Shown here: positions 29,801-44,800 of the stretch, piece by piece
Numbering within the stretch: the stretch's first letter is position 1
How the letters are laid out: each line of letters starts with the position of its first letter
NCBI GenBank assembly: GCA_032173965.1
Contig: JAVUNC010000006.1
Span: 37,915,870-37,979,869 of the forward strand
DNA from: Sitta carolinensis
Taxonomy: Eukaryota > Chordata > Aves > Passeriformes > Sittidae
Reading direction: 5' to 3'
Length of the DNA: 64,000 bases
Translations under genes and position numbers: made by a program
The notes under the pieces: model-generated
The model's database searches: none
What the model was told of the DNA's origin: nothing
The model's input: only the letters and a program-made list of their open reading frames with translations

Positions 29801-32800
29801 GAATTTCCATATCTACCCTAGCAAATTCATGCTTCTGATTTAAAAGAAATAAAATAATATGAAACAATATCACTATTCACATAAAATTATCAACAAAATA
29901 TGTCTTTCATGTCTCTTGAAAATCAACGTATGTTCTCTTAATATATCTGAGTGCCCTCTATTATTATTATTCAGATAGTTACAAATGAGTAATCTGTGAC
30001 TCCAAAGATAATTTTGTCAGTGAACATTTATGTCCTCTTATTTTTATTAGAATTCTTTACTTTTTATTGTACCTTTTTTTTTTTTTAATGTAGACTAAGC
30101 TTCAGTGGCTGTGTGAGGAGGTAAAGGAAAGGGAAAGTAAGGAAAAAAAAGCTGCGATGCTACTTGCTACAAAGCCGAGAACAGCTCAAGCACTTGACAC
30201 AGACGAAGGAGACTGAACGTCAGTCTCTCTCTAAACAGATAAAAAACCAAGAAAAACTTTTGGAAGAGGTTCACAGAGAAAAAAGAGGTATGTTACCGGT
30301 TCCACTTTTGTTAATAGAAGGGAGAAATAATTTAAAATTCCATTAATTTTAATTTCTATGGCACATTCATTTTATCAGCTAGTTGTTTCAAACTGCATCA
30401 GGCTAGTGATAACCAAGAATAATGTTTCGTTTATGGTTTTTTGTTTTCCCTTGCTGACAAAAAAGGCAAATGCAATCAGCTGCATTTCAAACCAGTACAG
30501 TGGCTGAATAACCAGGAGTTTACATCATGCAAAGTGGATATGGAAATTATTTCCCAGCTGTACCATCTGGGACATTGCATGACCTGGGCAAAAAGGGATT
30601 ATGCAAGAGTCTGAGGCAGTCTGAGCTAGATGGCTGTCTGCATAGCTTGCTGTGTCATGGAACGATCTTTCATTGTATTCTGTTCCCTCAGTTATGAAAC
30701 AAAGGTGTCACCTTTTAGGTTTTCTTGTTCTGGCCTTTATTCAGGACTCCATACTGATATAACTGGACAGAATAAGTATTCTCTTTCATTATTTTGTTTG
30801 TTGTCACTTTGTGCTAATTGATGTAGATTGAGATGAGAGTAAACTTTTAGTAAGTGTAGTTACAGCTTCTAGTAGCTGACTTATTATTGAAGATGTTTTG
30901 TGACTTGTAGCAAAACCAAAACTGCCTGGTTATGGCAAGAACAAAGTTAATTCTCTTCCTAATAGCTGAAACATGATGTATTTTGGATTTAATATGATAA
31001 TAATGTTGATAACTGATGATTTAGTTGTTGCACCTTAAGTCAAGGACTTTTCAGTTTCCATGCTCTGATGGTGCAAAGGTGTACAAATATCTGCAAGGGA
31101 GCATGGCCAGGCCAGGGGAACTGGCAAAGGGATATTCCATATATTGGAACATTATTGCCAGTGCACAAACACAGGAGAGTTGTCTGGGAGGAGCCAGTTG
31201 CAGCTGAAGAGGGGACTGGACATTGCTTGGTGGTGAGCAAAGATACTGAACGTCACTTGGGATTTTTTGGATTTATTTCTGTATTTTTTGACATGTGCAT
31301 GTCATGATGGTGCATGTGACAGTGTATGCAAGAATAATAGATTTACAGTCTCCACATGAATTTAATTGGTATGTTTTACAGTCATATCAACTTAATTTTT
31401 TCTTTTTAATTTGAAAATTAGAACCTTCATTATACCAAATAAGTTATGTTTTAGAAATTGTGGAAAATAGAGTAATAATAGAATGCATATCTGTTAATTT
31501 GAGTTCTGAGTACTGTTATGCACCAAGGGATACATTTAAATGTTTAAAAAGGGGGTTTTATTTAAAAAAAGGGCGCAGGACAAAATCCAACTGTTTTTAT
31601 ATCTTGAACAAATACTCTTAGATACTGAATGAAAAGCCAAGCCTTGACTATGATGCAAGTAATAGAATGTAAACATGTAAATAGTTAAATGGATAAATGA
31701 CTTGAATATGAAAATTGAATATGACATTTTCCCAGAGGGAAAAAAGAAAACACAGCTAAAAGCATAAAAAGGTGTTAAGCCAAAAGGAGGAAGCAATCCA
31801 TCCAAATGATAAAAAATTTAAATAAAGGATACAGAATGCTGTTTGTTTTTTCTTACTTAAACATGAAAAATGGAAGTACTTACACAATAGTAAGGCACCC
31901 AGTAATGAAATTATGGGCAAATTCCAGGTACAGGAATAAAGCAAATGAAGGCAGAATGTATTTAATTGATAAAAAAGCCCTTCACTTTTTTTTTAGCACC
32001 GAAGTATCCGTTATGGTATTGCTAAATAAAATGGATATTCAGTCAAATTTGATCAAGTAGATGAAAATATTTTCTACTGGAATGATGCAGATTTTAGATG
32101 GAGCATTTTATCAGATTCTGTGAATAACCATGAATATCCATGGATGTGGTTGACTGTCCCCACTGACAAAAACCACTTGTCTGAAAGCTGATATAGTCTG
32201 AAAATATTCCCTTAATTTAAGTTCTCATTAATCAAAACTTATGAAAATGAGAGAGAGAAGTTGTATTCTCAAGAAATTAATTTGTTCATTTCCTTTCTGT
32301 GGATCTGATAATGTAGTTTACTCATGAGGGTTTTTTTGGAGAAAGAATAAAAATATAGATTTATGGTAGATATATCAAAAGTAGGTGGCATAAATGTTTA
32401 AATTGCTTTGTTGATGAACATGTTTACAACCTTTAAATAGGTCCACTAAAACTTTTAACTATGTATTTTTTGTCTCTTCCCTTCACCAAAGCATTTGTAA
32501 ATACCTAACATATTGTAGGCTTTTGAAACCTCCTTATGAATCTCTGTACAAGTGTTAACATTATCACAGTGGTACCTCTGGTGGTATAAACTGGCTGTCC
32601 ATGTGGCATAATCCTGACAAAACAAGTAAGCTAACATAAAGATTTATGAATGAGAAAATAGAGAATGAGGCAAAATACAGTCGTGAAGCACAAAGTTTAG
32701 GTTGTTTACAGAGTAGCAGCAGTTTGATAGTTATCTGGTGATGCTTCAAGATCAGCTACATTTGTCTTGCTATCTTGATAAGAGTATCATGATGGAGAGT

Positions 32801-35800
32801 TTAGAAAATCAGAAGACTAGCAATATTTATAAATTCAGAAGAACTGAAGAGGATGTGAATTCTGATTTCAGGTTTGCACATTGGTACTTTGGATACAGTT
32901 TACTGCTTAGCAAGGTATTTATCTAGTATGCTACATAATGGGGTATTTCAGTAAGTAAAACTTGGATTCCACTTTTCCTCTTAGAGTGATTTTGGTCTTA
33001 CAGTCAAATTTATTTCAGTAGCACTGCACTAGGTGTTCAACATGTTAACAAAATAGACAAAGGTCTGAGGAAAAAAAATGCATAAGTTCCAGTGTCTTAA
33101 CTAAGAATTTAATTTGCATTCCAGAATCACTGAGCATGCCATGGTGTTCTTATGATCAATTTAAAAAATTAGTTTCAGTAACAAGATTTTTATTTTTAGT
33201 ATTTTTTAATGCCATTTTCAGCATTTGTACCCAAGACCTGGCACAAGTTTCTTTCATTTATTGAATTTCTATATGATCTAGCCAGATGTGTACTCTGAAA
33301 AGCTCATCATTCAAATCAGTGAAAGTCTATAGTTGATCCTGGGTGGACCCATTGGTTTTAGAGACTCAGATTTACTTTAATTCCCTTTCCAAGAAAATCT
33401 TGGAATATACTGGCATGTATTTAAGCTAGACATAATGTGTTATATAGTGGTGGACATGAAGTCTGCGCAGCTCTTTTATTTCAGGAAAATATACTGCTAC
33501 TTCAGAGAAGACATGGATAGTCAACAAATAAATGTTTAGCAAAGTAAGATCTGACATATTTTGCTGGGTCATATCTGTTCTTTTTTTGTAATGAGACAAT
33601 GTTAGTGTGGCTGTAGTGATGTAGGAAGAGGAGGCGCATTACTTCTGTGTACAGACTGGTTTAATTTATCTCAAAATATTCTGAAAATACTGTTTTACAC
33701 AAAGCCCCAGGTGATGCAGGACATTTTCTGTACCAATTCTCAGTGTCTACTGAGATAATGCTCTATAATCACATTTGAATTATTACATATTTTGAATTTC
33801 TCTTATATAGGTATAATATATATGCCTATACTGATATATATATACACACACACATACTTATACTGCTAAGTAGAGCTTAAGAAGGTAACAGTTGTAGTCC
33901 TGAGCTGCAATAGACTAATGTTAGATGCTTTTGTAACAAGCACAAAACTGTAACTGGGCGTGTGTGGTGTTTTTCTTTATGTATAAAGTTTATCACTCAT
34001 GCATTTATCATTGTGCATTGACTTAGCTTTGAGGATACAAAAATCAAATTTTGAAAGGCTTAAATTTTAGCTGGTTTTAGGGATGGTGTCAACTCTATGA
34101 ATCATACAGTTACCTCTAGTTTCATCACTTTAAACAAGTAAAATTTACAAAGATTTTGGTAAGTGATTCCTGAAGCAAGACATCAGTTTATTTTAATTTC
34201 TTTTTTTCCTGTTAGGTTCAATCAGGATTATCTGTTACTCAACTGTTATGGATGACATAAACTCAAAAGAGCCTGTTATATTAAAGTAGATTAAAAATTT
34301 AGGTAAAACTTTGCTTTGACAAAACCTAATCTTTCAAATTATGTTCCTGGGTTTTCTATTTTAAAGTCAGTAAGTCAAATTTTTGTTTGAGTCAGGAGTA
34401 AAAATTTAAAATAAGAAACAGTGTAGTACATTGAGTGCAAATATACTGACACTGAGCAATCTCTGTTTAATAATCTCTGTTTAATAAGAGGAAAAGTACG
34501 AGATTGGGAACCAGTTAAAATCAAAATAGTGTAAAATCTTTCTATTATGACCTATTATGTTTCATTTAATACTAAAGTACATATGCTGTTTTCAAGACAA
34601 CTTTAAGTCTGATTCTGCCCTTTCAGCTTTGTTTCTTTCTTTTCTATTAAATTTCTTTTTCTGATACATTACATGATATTGCCCTTGTATGAACAAGAGT
34701 CCTTTCTGTGGCAACAAGAAACATAACAAGGAATTTTCAGGTCATCTTCTATTGATCAGTGAATGGGAGCATCAACTAGAGAGGACACTCTTTTAAGCAT
34801 ACATACAGGAAGGCATCTGAAGGATTTCAGAGAAACTCTTCATAGTACTTGGTTTTCATAGTAGCTTCAAAATGGATAAAGTTGAAATACCATTACTATT
34901 AAAATAATTTATTTCTTCTTAATAGTGTTCTTGCCCTTTAAATAATGCCTGGTTTTTTTAATGTGATAGGGGAAGGAGGAGGGAGGACTTCTAAGTTATT
35001 TTAAACTTTGCCAAAATGAACGTGCGTTCAGAGTCTTAGAAGAATGGAAATAAACCCAAATCATTTAGAAATCTTGCCCTGTGGAATTTTTTTAATCGGA
35101 AAACTGGAAATATCCGACTGGACATGCATTGCTGTAATTATTTAGTATTTTTCTGGCACCGTTTTAATTTGACATTATCTTTTTATGCACTCATAAAAAT
35201 ATGGCTGCCATTGTAAAAAAGAGAAGGTAAGAGATGGTATCAAGCTGTAGCTAAGATGTTTTTGAGACTTCCTTTGATTTCTTTTTTCTTTCTGAATCAC
35301 ATACTTTAGATTATTATCTGAAACTTGCGTACAGTTTTTTGGTTTGGAAAGCATGATGAGTCCTTTAAATTAGTGAGTTTGTACTGCTCATTAACAGTAA
35401 GAGACTAAATTTATTAGTTTTATTTCTTGGTTTGCCTGCACATACTGGAAACTAAACCAAAATTAACAAAAGTAACCTGGGGGATGGGTATTCAGTGTAT
35501 ATTAAATAATTAAAATGTATTATTTAATTTTTTCTTTCTTTTGTGAATTATGACTTTTTTCTTTAAACCAAGCTAAAATAGCTGGTGTTCTTTGAACCAG
35601 TGGGTTTTTTGAGTTTTTTAACAGCTGTTGAAATGATGGCATTGGACTTTTTATAAGCACAATTACAGCTTAACAGTGGTTTAACACTGTATAATAAAGA
35701 GAATCTTGTAATCAACTGTACAACTTTATCAGGATTCCTTGAATTAATATGAAAGGTGCTGTCATGCTTTCAGGTTATGTACTGTTTCTATACCAAACTA

Positions 35801-38800
35801 ATATCACCATTTTACAACTATTAAATTTTTTAAAAAATACAACCCTAAAAAACTCTACCCAAGCAACACAGGCATTTCCACACTTGTCTTGAATTCGATA
35901 TTTTTCTGAGAAGCGTATAACAGAAACATGCTGTCTGTCATTTATTCTTCTTTAGGTAACAATGACATCATGAAGAAACTCTTCAATATCTGAAAATATG
36001 TCAGTTTATTTGAATAATACGCTGTTTTTTAGGAAATAAAACTGAACCAAGGGCTCTATGTTCCTCTGCTGTTGTGCCTATTCCCTTGGTCAAAGCCATC
36101 TTAATCTAAAATACAGATGAATCATGTTGGAAATTTGAACAGAAATGAAAAAAAATGCTATCTAAGATTTAGTATAGTAAAGTTTTTGAAATTAAAGAAG
36201 TATTTAAAATCTTGCATCTTGCTATGTCATAGATTCAGTATCTTTCAGAGCTTGTTGTAATGGTTTTGCATAGAATTTTTCAAGGTGTAATAGAATGTTT
36301 TTCAGTGTAGTTCATTGCTATGTTAATAGCTTTTATATCCTTTCAGCTGACATGCTATTTAAAATACCTTTTTTTCCTAGAGTCCTAATGATATTGTGTA
36401 TTTGGAGAATTGAAGTTTAAGTCCTATGTCAGTACCAAAAAAATTCCTCACTTTGAGAAGAGCTTCAGTCATCAGTAAAAACAATTCTTAATGTTGACTG
36501 TATAAAACAAAATAATTTTAATTATAGAATACACATTTTAAGTGAATTCTTGAAAAAAAGGAAGTCTAGCTGGTTTTGGATTTTTTGTACAAAGATTAAA
36601 TTAAATAAGTAATATTTAATCTGTTTGCACATTTTTTCCTTCTGGTGGGTTAAATGTGACAAATTCCTAGGTTGAATATTTGCTTCAATCAGCATGTTCA
36701 AGGTGACAACTGCCTGTATCGAACATCTTTATTTTCCTTCTTGGTTTTGGTTTAAGAAAATGGGAACTGTGAATGGTACTATTAAATGCTTTACATATTT
36801 TGTAGTTAAAGGGGAAAATCCTTAAAAATGTTTTAGATCCAAGCAAGACAAGCAAATTAACTATACAGTTCATACAGTATGAGTGATTAGAACAATAAGC
36901 TACTAATTGTTTTTACTAAATAACAAGTTCTTCTATGTAGCATTTTAAAAATTCACACATCATAATGGGCACGTATATCTGAATCTTCCTTAGAGTGGGC
37001 AGTGAGAGTCACAGTATTTTTCATGTCTGCATCTTTATGTCTCTAGGTCATTACACAGTCAAGGGATGATTTGGATACTTCTGCCTATTTTAAAGGACTT
37101 GAGTTGCAGGTTATTAAACACTATTAGTAAACGTTGTTGTAATTTTTTTTTTTTTTTTTTTTTTTTTGCTTAAACATGTACAGTATCTCAGTCAAAGAGA
37201 ATGTGCCTGTTCCTGGTTATGTATTTAAAAAGAGACAACTGAGGGTAAAGCTTGGTCTCCTATTCCTCAGTTGTATTTCTTAATTCTACACCACCTTTCT
37301 ACGCTGAGAATTATTTTTTAAAATACACATGTTCATATTGCAGTACTTATTTTCGAGTATGAGCAGTACCTCTGTGCAACATTATATAGTGCTAGTATGT
37401 AAATCTCTGTTTAATGGAAAACATTTAAGTGTAAAATTTATTGTCTTGATTTTTGTTTCACAATTCTAACACTTATGATTTTGTTGTGGACATTTTTTGG
37501 GTTTTTTTTTGTTTTTTTTAGTATACCTGGTGAGTTGAGATGCGTACCACTAAAGAAAGAAACTAAGTACAAACCCAAGAAAACAGATTTATTGAAAGAT
37601 ATATGTATGTACTTTGTGCATATGTACCTACTGTATCAATATTGTACGTACTTCAGCTTCCAGGACAGAAACTTTGTCTTCTTGGTTTTAATTATATTTG
37701 ATGACTCAGCTGTAGAACATCACTTTCTTGATTGGATTGAAATTCTAGGAGCATCATTTTCTGAAAATAAGGATTGAATGTTGTTTGTATGGAAAACTGC
37801 TTCTACTTGCAAAATCAAATGATCAGACCATTTCTTACAAGACACTATATAAAATGAAAAAAATCCTAGTGAAATAATTTTGTTCTAATGCAGCATGCTT
37901 AAAATCCATGGAGCACATTTTTATAAGGAAGAGCTCAAAGGATGGAATTAAGTTAGGATGCTATTGAATACAATACAATATTTTAGCTATTTGGCAATCC
38001 ACAGTTTCCCTATCAAGTTCTTAATGCCTATTACAAAACAGTTTATTTTTTGGCAGAATCATATTTAAATTGGCAAAGAACTTAGATTTTCAGATGCCTT
38101 GCTTCTGTCAAGCCTTGAGACATCATGGAACTCGGCAGGAAGTTTGTTTTGCATAACTTCATGTCGTCCTTATGACATGAGGGAAAAGGGACTTTCTTCT
38201 CCAAGCTGTTGGGAATGTTGAGCTGTTGTTTCTCATGTGTATTAAATGGATTATAAGTATGTTGGGCTATGTTTTATTAAAGTGGCTTCTTAAGTAAAAG
38301 TGGAATGTGCATATTCTCCTATATACATGCTTATTCTCATAAAAGCTGGAGAAATATTAATACTTAATTTTTGGTCAATGAGACATCAACACAGGCTGAT
38401 TTAATGAGTTTATACCATGGACTATTCATGCATTCCAGTGAAACAGAGAAAATAAGCAACAGAGTTGGATAAGGTCTGAACTTTGAGGTTGGAATGTTTC
38501 TAACTTGTTGCAAAAAACATTTCAGATTTGAAAATACGAAGATATTCTATCCTTTCTGATATATGTATCTTATATATGAATATAGTATAACATTTTCAGG
38601 CTGGCTTCTGATATTGTGGGTAGATCGCATTGTGAGGAGAATAAAAACTGAAAGCCTTCTAAGATTTCTTTTTTGACTGTTTCAAAAATGATTGTATTTT
38701 AAAATCTAATGTGTTTACAGTAGACTGCAACTCCTATTTTAATCTAATCTTGAATCGCTTCAGTGTGTGACTTCTAAAATAACTTGATTACGGTAAGTAT

Positions 38801-41800
38801 TTTGTAATCTTGCTGTAAGCAACTGATTGTGCTTGTTATCTGGAAGGAATCTTGATTTCCAAAAATTATTTACAATAAAGACAGTGTTACTGCTACTAAA
38901 TTATGAAAATTTCCATCCTTACTGAAATTGAGAATCAATGGTATGATTATGTAGGCCATTCAGCTGCATGATTATGCATTTTTCATGCATTAATCTGTTG
39001 TTACTATAAGAATGACAACATAAAATGCTTTTAGTTTACAAAATCAGCATTTTGTATTTCTTGAAGTGGTAATGTACAAATATAGTGTGATTAAATTTGA
39101 GCATTCTATTTGTTGCTACTCATAAGGTTTTTGTAATGAATGTCCTGTTCATTGGGAATTTTGTTGACGATAATTCACTAACTTGTAATAATCTAACTTA
39201 CTTTAGTAGCCTAACAGTATTGGACAGGAACCACACTGCATCAGGTTAGGAATAAATGTCAGTACTCATAGTGTCAGTTCACTAGGATAGATGCCACCTG
39301 TAATCAGGGCATTTTTACAGAGCTATGTAAGCTCTGCAAACATGTGTGGTCACCAGAAGCTGGGTAATTTCTTTCTCCATCTAAATCACCAATATGAATA
39401 ATATTTTATGATGCCATACCAAGAAAAAGTATCAGGTGACTTGTACCTTAAAATTTGTTGCATATGTTCTCTTTTCATCTGGTGTGCACCCTGAAGTATA
39501 CAGTGTGCAAGTTGCATGTGTGCTCTGGTTCCAGGTTGAACATCTGACATTATTCTTTTTCCTAAGCAGTGCTTTTAATCTGTGTCCTGTAAGAGATGAC
39601 TGTTTTTTTTAAATTGCTCTGAAGATTTTGCACTGCCTTAGCAGAGCAAACAAGATCCAAGAGAGCTTATTCCAGAAGAAGGTGTAATACTGTTGTATTT
39701 CAGCACAAGCCAACTGGTTTGCTAGTGTATAAAGGACACATCAAGACAGTAGAAGGACAGACATTTACAGTAAACCAAGTTTTTATTAAATGGGAAGATA
39801 TCTGTTACTGATCATGCTAGTGCTTTGGGTCAAACGAACTTTGAGGATCAAGTGTATAGAGGAGAAGCACAGTTGTGTTCTGGGACACTATACTGTGTGT
39901 AAAGTGTAGGTCTGGAAAAGATGCTGTCAGAAAGCTTGATAGAGAAACCCAGCATGATTAATTTTAAATATTACTTTGAAACTGAAAGTTGTCTATGATT
40001 TATATTTTATTGTGATAATTAAACCTGTAGACTGTCATAGAAAAAAAATCTGATCCTTATGTCAATTAAAAGGCCTCTTGAAATAAATACCCTGGGAAAA
40101 AATTTTGCAGCAAAGGAAAATTATGCTAGACAAAGGAGTAAAATTATAGAAGCCACAGAAAAGGATACAAACTTCTTGGTAAGTGGTAAAAAACCAGTTT
40201 CTGAAAAGCAAACTCAGGTTTTAATTTTGGTTATTTTCTTGTTTTCTGAAGAAAGTTTAGAACCATATTTTCACAGTACAAAACATATTTTAGAGCTAAG
40301 ACTTAAACCTTTACTTTTGGTCTCAGGAGCTTTAATTTTTGCAATTACATTTTGTCATACATAATATAAAGACACAATGGGAAGAGAAATTTAGCTATTT
40401 AATAAGATTGCTAGAGGGTATAAAAACCTTACATAAACGGTATGAATCTTCTATATTGGTTGTACATTAAGAGAGTAGTTTTCTGTTTTGCTGTTCTCAA
40501 GAGGCATGAGCTGATCAATGCACATTGTAACCTATGTCTCATAGCAGTTATACCCTTCAGGGGCATTTCCAGTGAAACACATTTACTGTTTGCTTGGTAC
40601 CTCTCCATTCCTAACCTAGGAGATGATGCCCCAGTTATTGAAAACACTTTCCAAGTTTCTGTTTGCCAATATACCTTATAATGTGTGCTGCAAGAGGCAT
40701 CATGTAAAAACATATCAAACATTTTAGCACTTCAGTTTGTTCCTTGCGTTTGCATTGCTGTGATTAAGCAGATGTGCAACGATAAGGTAAATAGGTAAAG
40801 GATTAGGTGTGTAGAATACTCAATGTATTCTCCCCTTTACAATGGCATTTTCGTGGGATTTTGACAGTCATTTTGCCATTTCTTTGATTACTATTTGAAT
40901 GTCTCTACCTGTAGAAATTATGTTGTGTTGGGAGAATGGGATAAGCACTTCTATAATAAACATAACTTATTTTCAGCTCTTATCAACCTCGTAATAAGAC
41001 ATGCAGTGTCTTTTTATAACAAATAAAATTTTTATAGTACATTTATTGTGCTGCTCATACTGGATATACATTTCTCCATGTAATCTCCATTGTGAGATTA
41101 ATGCCTTCTTACCTTTTTCATCAGTTAAAACAGCAGTGTAAATTTGGGTTTTTTTGTGATCAGTCTCCAGGAATTCTATTGAATAAAAAGTCAAGTGTCA
41201 AAAAGTCAAGTGTCAGTTGAAAATGACACATACTCCACTGTACAAGAGAAAGAAAATAAAAGAAAATAGCTCTTATGTTGCTATTCATTTATAATATAAT
41301 ATATATAATTTTCCTCTTAATATTCTCATTTGGAGTATAGGAGAGATTTCTTCCTCAAATCCTCAAATGTATAAAAGGTTCTTCTTGAAAAAATTTATTT
41401 GACTTGTACTGTAGATTTTTGCAAATTATTATACAGAAGGAATAATAAGTTAGTGCATTTAGATAGTATAATTTTCAAAATACATTTTTAGATATTAAGC
41501 AAAATGTGCCATTCACTGAAAGTTAAAATGTTTGCCAGCTGAGCTCGTAAGTCTCAGTTATATATCATCCGTTACCATGGGACAGTACAACAGCAGGAGT
41601 GTCCCATCAAGGAATAAACTTAAAGCCTAACTGCACCTGAAAAAGTTTTAAGTAAGCATTGCTCTTATGGCTTTCTTCATGACTGTCAGCTCAGTTTATT
41701 GCATCTTCCTCTGTAGCATGTGTAATAGGGCGTTATGTAGTTTCTAGTTGCATTATGTTGGGTGTCAATGAGACATACTGACTCTGTGCATGTATGTTTG

Positions 41801-44800
41801 CTTGGGTGAAGTAAAGACGAAATGTTTTCTTAGCAGCTGTTTGGGTCCTAGTGATACATAGGGCCATCTAGTAGAATTAAAAGCTTTCTTACAGCATTTA
41901 TCAAGGAGTGATTCCCATGGAGATAGGAATTTTTTCTGTGTGTTTTACTCTTCTGACAAAACATCCAAGTTGCTAAAGGATCCCCTTTTTCTGAGATTGG
42001 TAGGGAAACTTAGTTTCTCGACCAGTATCTTTGAGCTTCCCATATTATCTGTTCTATGCTGTGAACACTGCAAATGGATTGTTTAGTTCTGATCTTCAAA
42101 CAGCCCAATCAAGAAATGCACTTCTAGGCTTGGAAGAATTACTCTTCTCAAGTAACAAGTGACCTTGGCTAGAAAACCTTTCTGTCTTGCAGCTGTTGGC
42201 CTCCTTTAGTTTGCCCAGTTACTTCAATTCAAATGAGCTGCACTAGCTGCTTCAAAAACCTGGAGACCCTTAATTGTCGTCCTTTCCTTAGCTGATAAGT
42301 CCAAGATCAGTTTCGTGTATATTTCTAACAAGATCTGCAGCTGCCTTTCAGATGTAGCCAAAAGGAAATTTGCTGATGCATATAAATATGGTTGGTATGA
42401 TGAACATCAAAAAAAGAAAATCCTAGGATATTAAGAGAGAGAGCTCACTGAAGAAAGTGGCATTCAATTTCCTGTTTTGTCATTTGCATATGCCGTACCA
42501 TAATTTTTATGTTGCTGCCATGCCCATAAACATATCAATATAATTTTCTAAAACAAGAAATGACAAATTATCTTTCTAGCTTGCTGTTGGTAAATGAAAA
42601 CAAATTAAGTTTCAATTTCTTTCTGTGTGCTCCTGGAAAATTTTATTCATTATCAGAAAGGAAATGTTTCTCCATTCAGGAGAGAATTGTAACAATTATA
42701 TATTATATGCAGTGATAAAACAGTGTTCAACTTATTTTCTGTTCAAAGTGTCAACTATTATGAGGACCTTGCTTTGAGACATTTCTTTTTTTCTTTCCAG
42801 GTTATTTAATAGGTTTTCTAATCAAAACTATGGGAGAAAAAGCTGCTGTTCAGTTTCCTTGCATAGATCTGTGCTACAGGCGGGTGTGATGATAGCTCAC
42901 ACAAATCCAAGATAATCATGACTTAGTGGGTCAAATTGCAGATTCACATTCATGGAGACATTTAATATCACTGCAGACAAAAGACAGAATTCTTATTTAT
43001 GTTTCTCTCACTCCCATCAGTGTTACTTTCTCCATCCTTTGTTTCATGTCTCCTTGTTGGACCCCTCTATAATCATATCACTCCATATTAGCCACATAGG
43101 ACTGTCTGGTTTTTGCCAGCATGCTGTTTGTGTTTTAATGAAGTAAGACCTTTTGGAGGTCCAGGTTTCTCATTTTGCCAAAACAGGACAAAGTAAGCAA
43201 GAGCAATGCCCAACCAGAGGCAGGGAGCAAAGAGACCTCCCTGCCTTTTGGAAAATGCAGCTGCAATCTGTGCAGCCATCTGTGGTGTGAACTGAGCACA
43301 TCTGGTTGAACTGGAGCTCTTGGTGCTGGCATTTAAGGCCTTTAAGGCCATTTAAGGCATTTAAGGCCTTAGAAACATTAATAATCATCACACAATGCTT
43401 AGTGGCAGAAATTCAGAATGTCACTATGACTTGTGTTTTGTTTGTATTTCTAGCATCAGAATAATGTCTAAATTCAGTAAATCTCAATAATTTCCTCAAT
43501 TATCTTTATTTTTAGGGTTTTAAATCTTGGGATTTTTTTCTCATAGGAAATTCTGCATAGTTCTAACTGAAAAGACACTTCTGTTATTGTATTCAGAGTA
43601 TGCCACCCTAATGATAGTCTGAAAGAAGAGCTGGAGTATTTTGATAGATGTTTCAGTAAATAGTAATCAGAAGAAAAGCATAGCAGCATACTCGAAACCT
43701 AGTGTTTGTTCAAATACCATGTGATTGTGTGTTAATGAATTTTCTTTGGCATATGTGTCTTTGATAATAAGCAAGATGAAATTTGAAAATAATTTCTTGG
43801 TTACCGAAATTAAATTAATATCTATACTAAAAATGAGGAAAGTTTGTTTTGCACTTTAAAATATTTTGCTCTTTTTTTGCCTTCAAATAAAAGGCATAAT
43901 CCAGAATCTATAATGACTAGAGGGATTTCACCATTGTTATTGTTTGAGGTTTGGATTTTGTGTTTAAAGTTCAGTTACAGGACAATGTTCCTTAGCTCAT
44001 GTAACAGGAGGGCACAGACAGTAACAATGCTGGCTTTTTCTTATATATTCTTATCCTTTTTTTATCCTTAAACATGTTAAATGGAAAAAAAAAAAGGTGA
44101 TATTGACACAAAGGATGTTACAAGATGAGGGCAACTTCTAATTCTTACGGTTGTTTTAATATCATTTAAATCATTAATTTGAGCATAGCTTCAACCAACA
44201 CTTGTATGACTTGGTTTTAATTTTCATAGCAACCTTCTGATTGCAGCAGATTTGTGGATCTGGCTTTTATAACTAAATAATTTGTAATCAGAAAATGCCA
44301 ACATCCTGAAACTCCCAAACCATTTTCAAATCAGCTATCCAAGGCATTAATATAAAAATAATGGGGAAAAAATTCTCAATTGTATTTTTTGGTATTGGGT
44401 TTGTCCCATTTTAATTTTCATGGCAGAAGCCATGCCTTTCAGATAAACTTTTTGCTTTACTGGATCAATATTCCATGATTTTGTTCATGTTTGGGTTTTT
44501 TTGGTTGTACCATTCTTGATATCTGTAGTTCTTGTTTTCAGACAAGAAAGTTATTATTTCTGTCTAAATTATTTAGTGTGAAATGTGTGTATTTACAGAA
44601 ATTTTTTAAGATATTGTTAAATTGATAAATGGTTAAATAGAGGCATAAAGAAAATTCTAGTGTGCGGTGGGTTTTTTTCTGTCAGAAGAATCATGGCTTA
44701 GTAAAGGCTTCAGTAAGAAAAGCTATGGTGTAATCATCATACAGCAGTGAAGCAGATTAAAGTCTGTAGTGCAAGGACACTCATAAAAGATTTAGTATTC

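Noticed and set aside
30143..30166. Programmed ribosomal frameshifting at the A8 run of CEP128 exon 11
   Set aside because: The human protein as I recall it needs no frameshift here, and no stimulatory structure is evident; homopolymer error or a simple indel is more economical.
37143..37167. T25 run as the tail of a minus-strand retrocopy
   Set aside because: No gene-like or LINE body lies on the expected side and no target-site duplication was recognised.
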